This document shows positions 56,257 to 64,000 of a stretch of 64,000 bases of DNA, in pieces. Made by a program: the position numbers and the translations under genes. The notes under the pieces were generated by a model. That model ran no database searches and was not told the DNA's origin. It worked only from the letters and a program-made list of their open reading frames with translations. The stretch's first letter is position 1. Each line of letters starts with the position of its first letter. Source of the stretch: Weissella confusa (GTDB lineage Bacteria; Bacillota; Bacilli; Lactobacillales; Lactobacillaceae); contig JACSZT010000002.1 of the NCBI GenBank assembly GCA_014332815.1, positions 1 to 64,000 of the forward strand, in the 5' to 3' direction.

Positions 56257-59256
56257 CCTCACCTTGCGTTTCACGTTTGTGCAGCACAACCGTTGTACCG
56301 TCACTGTCATTTGTTGGTCGGTTTGCTTGCGCAAAGGCGTCACCCACACCAAACGCAATCGGCGCCACGATCGTACTAATTAAAGCAATATTTTTCCACT
56401 TCGCCATATCGCTATCTCCTTAAGCATTTACAACCGGTTCCAAAATTTCATCCCAAGTCAGCCCAGTTGGCGCCCCTGGAACTTGCGTATCCTTAATTTC
56501 AGGCTTACCAGTCTTATCTAGAGAAATAACCTTGCCCATGTTGTAAGCCGTAAACGTTACGCCGGCTTCCCACGTCCAATTACTGAACGCCGTAGACTTA
56601 TCAAGGTTACCATCACCCCAGTACAAGATCCAGTTACCATTGTGCAAATCATTTGTTGTTTCACCTTGATCATTAGTAGCTTCAAACGGAACCTTTTCAA
56701 CATCACTGACACTGTTCAAAGCGTTACGCAAGTCTGTAGCATCAAAATTTTCTGCTCCTACAAATTCGATTGCCCATTGATTCTTATCATCCGAATTCCC
56801 TTGTTGGAATTTTGCCGAGCTACCTTCCTTCACAACCGTCAAATCTCCCTTATCCCAATAGTTCTTAGGATATAGGTGCAAGTATGAATCTGATTGTGTT
56901 CCAAACCAATCCGTCTTACCTTCTTTTTGAGCATTCAACATTGGTAATGACAAAACCATTGGCGTCGCAAACGTCTCCGTTGCATCACTTGGGAACGATC
57001 CAGTTGTAACGTCTTCTATGATATTTTTGGCATCTTTAATCACATCATACTTCACTGACCCCGATAGCGCATACTTTTCTACACCAGCCTCAATGTCTGT
57101 CAAGCTTTGATTCAATAACCCGTTGTCAATTGCATATGAAAGTCCCTTCACCCCGGCTTCATCCAATTGCATCAATGCAAGCCTTGCACCAGCGACATTC
57201 TGTGTACTATCATCACCATCAATTGCCAGCTTGTAAGTTCCACCCTTGTGATCAACCGTTGTGTCTTGGTCACCACCAATTGTCGTATCGCCTGTTACCT
57301 CGCTTGCTGGGTTCAAAGTAGCCTTTTGCAACTTACCATTTGGCAAATATCCTGAAGGCGCTGCAATTTCAAGTACATAATACGTTTGGCCAGGAACCAA
57401 ATCTTTGAATGTTACACCCATCGTATAGTTGAAAGCCTTTCCACGTGACACACCGAATTCCGTATCATTATCTTGGAAATCGTAATTTTGATAAGCTGCG
57501 GCGTTAGAGTTGTGGTAAACAGGGTTCTTATCACCATCTTCTTGCTTAACAGTTAAGTCCTCTACTGCTGCTGGCATCAAAACATTGATATCCTTGTCCA
57601 AGTCCGGCTTGTCGTAGTGATCAGGTGAGTCTCCGTCCGGGTCCACGGCTTGAATCAAAGGCACCAAACCTTGATTTTTCTCACCGATGGTTGTGACACC
57701 GCCATATCCAAAGCGCCCATACAACGTCCAACTATTGATATTCACTTGGTATGGAATGTTATCCGTGATACCAAACTTTGAATAAGTAGCTAAGTCAGCG
57801 TTTGTCTCAAGGTCAATGTAGTTCATTTGTTCAGACAATGAGTTTCTGTATGCCGTGTCATCTTGACCTTCTGCCGGTTTGTCAACAAATGATCCCTCGT
57901 AGCCAAATGCCTTAGCAGCTTCTGGACTATAGAACTTAAATGAAACACCCATTTCGCGAGTGTTCTTTGAATTATACTTAGTTGAAACTTGGTGCATCCC
58001 ATCAGTAGTTGAGTAGACGCCCTTTTCAGTAAGGCTTGTGAAGTTCGCAAGCTTTGAGTAACTCTCCAAGAATTCTTGACTGAAGTCGATGTTCATTTCA
58101 CCGTTCAACAACTTCTTATCCGCATCGGTTGCATCAAATTGAACGGCTTGGTTCTTTTCATCAAATGAATATTGCCCGTTGAACCCATACATGTGAATCA
58201 AGTGTGCTGCACCCCAACCGACTGCATTTGTTTGTGACTGGTCGTACATCGAACCAGATACATATCCGTTATCGTACTTAAACGTCACGAAGTTGTTAAT
58301 CATCTTCGTTTGTGGCGTCACACCTTCCTTGATGTTTTCGTTCGTTTGTCCAACATTGGCTTGAGCGGCTGAATTAGTTTGCGCGTTCATCTTGAAAACC
58401 ATGCTTGATACCTTAGATTGATCACTACCAGTGAATCCCATCTTGTCTGCCATGTGCACCTTTGTGGCTTGTGACACAACGTTTCCGTTATTCTTAGTTC
58501 CAAGCAGTTGTGAAATAACGTTTTGAATATTTTCCTTCGTTACCAAACGTCCCAAATCAAATCCGGCACCACTAACAGGGTTTCCCTTTGAATCCGTCTT
58601 TTGGAATCCCCAACGCTTATCCGTTACCCAATAAATGTCACCCATTTCCATGTGTGAATCCATGGCGTCGACAATTGGCTGCTTATTACCACTTTCATCT
58701 GGCTCTGACGTCAAGTGGGTGAACCATACATATGCTTGAGAGTTCTCTTCAACCGCTTTTCCCAATGTTGCAGCTTGCTTCTGCAAGAACTCATCTACTT
58801 GGTCCCATGTTACAAGAGGGAACTCAGCAATGTTAGCTCCTGCACCACTTACATAGTAAGAATCTGGCCCACCGATTGTGAACTTCAAATCATCCATCTG
58901 TTTGTAGCCCTTAGGTGTGATTTCTTCGTGCAAGACATATTGACCATCAGCAACTCCACAATATTGGAAGTAACCACGATCAACACCAGACAAGTGGGTC
59001 GTTCGCATATCTGTCTTACGCTTGATGTATGAGGCGATCATCGCGATTGCTCCGATGAACAACAAACTCAAAGCACCAACACCACCAACAACTGGCAAAA
59101 CTGACTTCTTGTAGTTCTTGATTGAAGCCCAGTTTTCACCTTCACCGCTCACTTTACCAGTGATTTGGTTATCTGATCCCATTTGTTCGTTGTCACCAGC
59201 TGCTTAAAAATACAATCTACCCACTCGTGGCTCGATTTGTTTGTTTTTTCTTTACT
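56257..59256 (-). CDS. Large SpaA-like surface protein 1
   Basis: The 999-residue restored protein has a signal peptide, MAKWKNIALISTIVAPIAF with cleavage near AFAQA. The body carries SpaA/Cna-B type isopeptide features: LVPGQTYYVLEIAAPSGYL, GYFQYCGVADGQYVL and EEITPKGYKQM. A C-terminal membrane helix VGGVGALSLLFIGAIAMIA is followed by YIKRKTDMPKT. Before the helix stands SDNQITGKVSGE, not a canonical LPxTG. The body includes long lengths without recognisable homology. It likely forms an adhesin or pilus subunit. GGAG ribosome site. Confidence 0.8.
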
Positions 59257-59270
59257 CTATAATTCTGCCG

Positions 59271-59314
59271 AAAAAAAATACCTAAACTGCTATATGCACG
59301 TTTAGGTATTTTAC
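59271..59314 (-). terminator. Terminator between the two surface-protein genes
   Basis: AATACCTAAACTGC and GCACGTTTAGGTATT pair with T run on the minus strand, nearly identical in loop to the hairpin at 56.1 kb. Confidence 0.75.
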
Positions 59315-59412
59315 ATCTTGTGTGTTTTATTACAGGTTTGTTACAGTTATTTTTGAACAAACTCTGAAATTGTGGATTTTTTTAGCGGGTTAGTTTTCGG
59401 ATAAATATCTTG

Positions 59413-62400
59413 AGCATCTGTTCCGTCAGTTGTCTTCAACATCTTGTGAACATTTACCGCTGTATAAGGGTCGACGTTTTTACTTCCTGGACGAGCTTGC
59501 GCCAATGCATCCCCCAATGGTGAAGCCCCAAAAGCAATAGGTGCAACGATTGTTGAAATCAACAAAGCATTCTTCCATTTAGCCATATAGCATATCTTCG
59601 GCTTTCCGGCATTTGGGTTATCACTCGTAGTTCCGTCAGTCGTAATCTTCGCTGGCTCATATCCTGTAATTACCTTGTTGCCAAGATCCATTCGGTAGGC
59701 TGTAAACGTATACTTATCAGTCGCATTCGCCGCCTTAGACCATCCCTTAGCAGTAGTGAAAAACTTATCCGCGCTAGTAGTTGTACCATCACCCCACGCA
59801 GTTCGGAACGCCTCTTCCGTTACACCATCTGGCAAGTCAAGAGTAATCGTGTACTCACTAACTGTATCCTTGCCACGATTGTCTTGATTAACCTTGCTTG
59901 AATCCGTTGATACCTTATCTGATGATAGCAAGTCATCCCATGAATATTGTGTAGTCCCAATAGTCAATCCTTCGGCCTTATTTGTATTAAACTTTTCAGA
60001 ACCAGCTTCGACATAATCTGGACTAGACGTTTCAAACACTACCCATTGACCATTGTGAAGTCCGTCAAACTCCGCAACACCTGTAGCAGTAGTCTTTTCT
60101 TGTGCATAGTAATCAGACAACTGTAGAGCAGGGTCGGTCGCTTCCTTTCCAGCGTTATAATCATCAACGTAATCCTGTTCCGCTGTCGCTAGCTTATCAG
60201 TAAACAGCCCAATCCATGCCCCTTCTACGCCAACTCCAGTCTTTGAGTCTAGCTTTTCAACCGTCAAATCACCCTTCTTAGTGTAGTTCTTTGCGTACAA
60301 GTTCAACTTATCAGTTTGACCGAACCAGCCATCATCATCATTTGCTGCAGCAGCTTGTTGCATTGGCAAATTCAATACCATAGGAACGGGCTCAAGATCA
60401 TTAAACTTAGTAGTTCCATTAGATCCTGTCATTTGAATTGCTACCAAATAATCAGACAAGACGGCTCCTGTTGGAAGTGCAGTTTTAATCGCAGCCTCAA
60501 TTTTTCCAATAAATGTTGTGGCATCATCAGAGCCTTGACTCAATCCCTTTACGGCGTCACTAATAGCTGCTGCTGTAGTCCCGTTTACCGTGAAGTTACC
60601 AAATTCGTATTCTCCGCCAGTGTAATAGACCTTACCATCAGAAGCGTCCGAATCAGTATCCGCATTAGGGTTAGTATCAGTACTCTTAACGGCATCGGCA
60701 GCTGAAAGCGTGACCGTCTTTAGTGATGGATTAACAACATAATTAGCTGGTTCAACTAACTCCAATACGCCATACGTCGCACCTGCGTACGTTGTAAATG
60801 TCGTACCATCATCTGGTAAGTCTGATTGGATTTGCCACTTGAAGTCTTCACCACGGTCGACACCTTGTTGATCATCGTTATCTGGATCAATAACGTCATC
60901 CTTATTAGGATCTCCTTCTTCACCTTGTCCTGTCCAAGTATCTGGATCTTGTCCCGTAACTTGAATAGACTTATCAACCTTTGAGGCTACTCCACCAGAA
61001 ATTCCTGTTGTCTCTGTAGCCGGAGTATCAGCAGCGGCAAAATTGTCGTACGTAATACCGTGACCAGTTAGTCCGCCCTTATTCTTTGGGTTGTTGTGTG
61101 CAACATTTACCAAATCAAACCCGGCAACATCAATCGCTGCGCTGTACCAATTTGTTTGGTATGGCAACGTATCAGTTAGCTGAGATGAGCGCCCACTAAT
61201 TTGCATGTTCTTATTCAACCATGCACTGAATGAGGCATCATCCACTACCGTAGAATCAGTATACTGTTGTACGGCAGCATCAGTTCCAAGAGCAGTCTTC
61301 AAAGCATTGTAAACGCCTGAAACCGGAGTCATCGTCACGCCACCTTGCATCTTCGTGCCATCAGTCATGGCTGTATCAATCTTGTTGTTGATAATAGAAG
61401 CTTGAGCCGCTGAGTTAGCACGGGCATCCAAAATAACATTCAGCGTACGCTCGCTAGCCGTCGTTGTCTTTGCAGCAAGAGCACTAAACAACTTTTGTGC
61501 TGACTCGTTAGGTTGGATTACCAATTGACCATCCAAGTGATCTTCAACTACTCGGTTTTGATCATCAAATGTGTAGTGATCAGCTGTATACAAGTTGTTC
61601 AACAAAGCATCTTGCTTGTCACCGTCGTCAATTTGAACAGCAAGATCAAATCCAGCTCCAGCAAGTGGCGTTTCACCATCGGCCGTGGTCTTAACAATTT
61701 CCCAACCAGCATCAAATGTCTTAACGTTATCCTTGTCCGTTTCTGAATCGTAATCGTTAGCAACGTCAAATTGTAGGTTTGTTGTTCCGTCAATATCACC
61801 AGTTTGGTATGCAGCTGCTTGCATGTCTGCTGCATCTAGAGAACCCACTGCTTTACCGTTGTACGTGTAGTCTTCAAATTGTTCAGACTTAGCTGCAGCA
61901 GTAAACATCTTTAACCAAGCTGCTTGTTCATCAGATGAAGCATCTGCTGCATAAATTTTCTTACCGCTTGGAGCCGTGTAGTGAGTTGTTGCCCAAGCTT
62001 GCACAGGTGTCCAAATAACGTCTCCCATAATATCAGTTGAACCTGATGCGTTAAATTGCATTTCAGCCATCGGCTCACCAGTTGTAGCATCCTTGTGCAT
62101 GAAGAACAATGTGTTTTGGCCATTTTCTTGATATTGACCAGACTCCGTCATAGAAACTAGCATTGCACGAAGAGCAGGTGTACCATCTGGAAGCGTCGTA
62201 CCAGGAACCCCAAGTTCAAACTTTTCTGCGTGCTTCAAGTCCATTCCACCCTGTGCTGATCCAAGGTGAACAGTTGATGAAATCATTGAGTATCCTTCAG
62301 GGGCCTTCACTTCAATCAATGCATACGTTCCTGACGCCAAACCACAGTATTGCAAGTAGCCGTCATCACTCTAGCTTACAAATTAAGCTTCGTTCTTCAT

Positions 62401-62556
62401 ATCCTTCTTACGCTTCAACAATGCAAGTCCCATTGCCAACAATCCAGCAATCACTGCGAACAACGTACCAAGTCCACCGACCAATGGGAAGATTGACTTC
62501 TCGTAGTTCTCAACAATCATATCCTTATTCGTTCCTGAAGTGTCTGGAACACCGTT
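59413..62556 (-). CDS. Large SpaA-like surface protein 2
   Basis: This 1,047-residue paralogue of the preceding gene has nearly the same signal peptide (MAKWKNALLISTIVAPIAFG). It has LQYCGLASGTYALIEVKAPEG, matching the SpaA-type LxEVxAPxGY signature, FEITSSPDYVEAG-like loops and many Asp/Thr-rich stretches. The C-terminus is GVINGVPDTSGTNKD, the helix FPLVGGLGTLFAVIAGLLAM and KRKKDMKNEA. The sorting motif is non-canonical. The tandem arrangement suggests duplication and a joint surface structure; no sortase gene is seen in the window. Confidence 0.82.
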
Positions 62557-62628
62557 AATTACACCAGAATTTTGTTATTCGTGGGCATTTTGTGAAGAGC
62601 GAAATTTCAACACAGTCAACCGAAAAAC

Positions 62629-62668
62629 GGTAATCAAACCATTGCTGATTCGATTACCGTTTTCGAGT
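62629..62668. terminator. Hairpin after the second surface protein
   Basis: AAACGGTAATCAAA and TCGATTACCGTTTT pair with A/T runs on both sides. Confidence 0.65.
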
Positions 62669-62766
62669 TCTTTCACATATCGTAAGAAAGATATCATCGC
62701 AAAGGCGGGATCAATCTCGTCTTTCTAATATGTCTTGTCACGTTTTCTGGAATGTATAACGTTATT

Positions 62767-62913
62767 GAATGAGCTTTGATTCCGAATTTTTGCCGTATTG
62801 CAACGGGCGGAACACCTTTGAGATACATCGATACTGCTTCAATTTGAATTTCTTTCGAGAACATAAGAAAACCCCATGAGTTAGATTTACTCCAACTCAT
62901 GGGGTTCAGTTCA
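62767..62913 (-). mobile_element. End of an IS3-family-like element, second copy
   Basis: It carries the same end (GGGGTTCAGTTCA at 62,901-62,913), hairpin and transposase start as the copy at 52-198, in the opposite orientation. Homology ends at the same codon (KAH) in both copies, next to the block edge at 62,766. From here rightwards the sequence reads normally. Confidence 0.65.
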
Positions 62914-63000
62914 GTTTCCGCCGTTTTTGTGTTTCACTTTTCTATTTAATTTGTGCCTGTTAAAGTCCGCCATAACTAACTATGTCTATTACTACAACAA

Positions 63001-63106
63001 TAAGCGGATAAAAACAAAACTGGCCGGAAGAACTCCGGTTCAATACCGAAATCTTTCCGACCAGTTAGCCGCTTAAACGTCACTCCAATTTTCGGGGTTC
63101 AGTTCA
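63001..63106. repeat. Nested inverted repeat and extra IS-end motif
   Basis: TAAGCGG (63,001) pairs with CCGCTTA (63,069). Inside it ACTGGCCGGAAGA (63,019) pairs with TCTTTCCGACCAGT (63,052), giving an imperfect long hairpin. At 63,094-63,106 the IS-end motif GGGGTTCAGTTCA occurs again in the same orientation as at 62,901. This looks like the remains of a further small element. Confidence 0.5.
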
Positions 63107-63121
63107 CGCTCGTTTGCTCTC

Positions 63122-63493
63122 TTACTTCAACTTTTCAAGTACTGACGTTGGCACGTCTGACTTTTGTACCCCTTCAGGTCCCTTTACAACACGCTTTTGG
63201 CTGATGTCAGCCTTCACATATGCGTTTGGCGTCAATGGATCAGCATCTTCAATGTTGTAGTCCAAGACACGACGCTCCCCATCAGTCGTGATGAACGTCA
63301 ACTTATATGAGTATGACTTTGAACCGGCAATCTTCTTACCAGCATCATCAACCGTGTCCTTCAACTCTGGTACTTGAGCAGGCACCTTTGCGTATGCTGG
63401 CGTTGCCTTGTATGTGACGTTGTAGTATTCGTATCCCTTGTATAGGCCAAATACGACCAACACAGCTGCAATCAAACCAATGATCTTCTTCAT
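63122..63493 (-). CDS. yxeA: YxeA-family small secreted protein
   Basis: The 123-residue protein starts MKKIIGLIAAVLVVFGLYKG after GAGGTGG; an upstream in-frame GTG is less likely. It has LPxA-like segments, YSYKLTFITTDGERRVLDYN, LTPNAYVKADISQKRVV and DVPTSVLEKLK, the family end. It crosses two multiples of 198 without a break, showing that the block flipping has stopped. Role in cells is unclear (DUF1093). Confidence 0.85.
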   Translation of the reverse strand: MKKIIGLIAAVLVVFGLYKGYEYYNVTYKATPAYAKVPAQVPELKDTVDDAGKKIAGSKSYSYKLTFITTDGERRVLDYNIEDADPLTPNAYVKADISQKRVVKGPEGVQKSDVPTSVLEKLK

Positions 63494-63640
63494 GATTTCC
63501 ACCTCTTAAAATATCTCAATCATTATCCGTATAGTACATAACCTCTTATATTATTTAAAGTATAATATCAGTTTCTGAATAACACAAGTATAAAGTGCCA
63601 ATAAAAAACGGCATCACATCTCTGCAATACCGTTTCCATG

Positions 63641-64000
63641 TCATTCCCCTTTGTTCAATTGTCGTAACTGATTAGGTGTCTGACCGTATAATTCTTTAAA
63701 CATTTTCATCGCTAACTTCGTGTTGCTAGCGCCGTGACGGATAAAGATCGTCTTAATGACCTGATTCGTCGCGAGCACATCTTGGTAGATGGCATCTAGA
63801 CGAACCTGATAAACATAGTTCACAAACGTTACCCCGACTCGTCGTTTGAAAACACGACTGAGATAATCAGGATTGTAGTGGAACTTCTCCGCGACCTCAC
63901 TCAATGAAATTTTCGTTCGATACTGCTCGTGAATATACATAATCACATCTTTCAAACGATCATCTTCTGTTAAGTCGTCCGGAGTTAACGTTACAGCATA
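63641..64000 (-). CDS. AraC-family transcription regulator, cut by the window edge
   Basis: The C-terminal 120 residues are present and the frame is open to the last base. It has DVIMYIHEQYRTKISLSEVA, the first helix-turn-helix KFHYNPDYLSRVFKRRVG, a second HTH with GASNTKLAMKMFKELYGQ, and the end TPNQLRQLNKGE. It is unflipped. Confidence 0.85.
   Translation of the reverse strand, partial: YAVTLTPDDLTEDDRLKDVIMYIHEQYRTKISLSEVAEKFHYNPDYLSRVFKRRVGVTFVNYVYQVRLDAIYQDVLATNQVIKTIFIRHGASNTKLAMKMFKELYGQTPNQLRQLNKGE

Larger units (their letters stand above)
1..62766. other. Segment in which every 198-bp block is reverse-complemented in place
   Basis: Protein pieces of about 66 codons follow one another in gene order while each piece lies on the opposite strand. 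I checked exact junctions at multiples of 198. In phosphoketolase, flipping blocks joins FNQA to TDAVAV and IDWA to LTVAEGEQ. In rpiA it joins TSDKM to RRTAAK and DEGKR to APKLTHY. In tRNA-Tyr it rejoins the anticodon loop after position 22,968. Frame is always kept, because 198 is 66 codons. Restored stop codons, overlaps and Shine-Dalgarno sites fall where expected. No repeat or shared motif marks the boundaries. The pattern holds at least to 62,568 and is absent from yxeA onward. Confidence 0.96.

Noticed and set aside
1-62766. Natural programmed rearrangement, shufflon, phase-variable inversions or ciliate-like scrambling
   Set aside because: Boundaries are strictly periodic, cut through codons and a tRNA, lack any repeat or pointer sequence, and all blocks are inverted. 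Essential genes such as parA and rpiA would be destroyed.
1-62766. Chimeras from whole-genome amplification
   Set aside because: Amplification chimeras have irregular sizes and microhomology at junctions; here every block is 198 bp and joins without overlap.
1-64000. CRISPR arrays, rRNA genes, prophage genes and defence islands
   Set aside because: I saw no spaced direct repeats, rRNA sequence, phage structural genes or defence genes on either strand, in supplied or restored order.

Overview
ORGANISM. The gene content points to a low-to-mid-GC heterofermentative lactic acid bacterium of the Leuconostocaceae type, most likely Weissella. Indicators are phosphoketolase, a MutY lacking the iron-sulfur cysteines, the rsmG-parA-parB-DUF951-ychF order, a fused GlnH-GlnP, and adc zinc uptake. 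The genus is inference. The rsmG-parA-parB block with a parS site suggests the stretch near 6-10 kb lies close to the replication origin.

THE MAIN OBSERVATION. From base 1 to about base 62,766 the window is not a normal genomic sequence. Every consecutive block of exactly 198 bp, counted from base 1 (1-198, 199-396 and so on), is reverse-complemented in place. Blocks stay in order but each is flipped. As supplied, almost every gene is therefore a run of 66-codon pieces in the wrong order on the wrong strand, and long open frames are chimeras of neighbouring genes. Flipping each block back (new position = block start + block end - old position) restores complete genes across hundreds of junctions: phosphoketolase, rpiA, parA/parB, ychF, a tRNA-Tyr cut in its anticodon loop, and two surface proteins of about 1,000 residues. 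The last ~1.2 kb (yxeA, an AraC-type gene) is not flipped. The change of state coincides with an insertion-sequence fragment whose sister copy sits at the left edge, so I read this as a contig joined after a chunk-by-chunk reverse-complement error, not as biology.

CONVENTIONS. Protein-gene coordinates are the limits of the restored gene; the supplied pieces lie in the same 198-bp blocks. Strand is the strand on which the codons read in the supplied sequence, so in 1-62,766 the true strand is the opposite one. Sites that fit in one block are given at their literal supplied positions.

LAYOUT. 0-5 kb: IS end, yhgE, DUF805, rpiA, mutY. 5-14 kb: nucleoside hydrolase, parS, rsmG-parA-parB-DUF951-ychF-DUF1129, a two-component system, dacA. 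14-18 kb: DUF960, DUF1836, an ECF sigma factor with its RsiV-like anti-sigma factor, an MFS transporter, a membrane-anchored coiled-coil protein. 18-24 kb: two Tyr-Gln tRNA pairs in opposite directions plus a third tRNA-Gln, a phosphoesterase, a peptide transporter, a DHA2 exporter. 24-30 kb: DUF975, an HhH-GPD glycosylase, an orphan gene, sprT, alcohol dehydrogenase, an OatA-like acyltransferase. 30-38 kb: adcR-adcA-adcC-adcB behind AdcR boxes, ABC-F, MATE, small membrane proteins. 38-47 kb: two sugar porters with cre-like sites, glnQ-glnHP, a phosphoesterase, a nucleotidyltransferase-GNAT fusion, an orphan helical protein, ybaK. 47-54 kb: a membrane metalloprotease, an HD hydrolase, a DHA2 exporter, a GntR regulator, phosphoketolase. 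54-62.6 kb: a pyruvyl transferase, a small bitopic protein, DUF4811, two tandem SpaA-like surface proteins. 62.8-64 kb (unflipped): IS end, inverted repeats, yxeA, an AraC-type regulator cut by the window edge.
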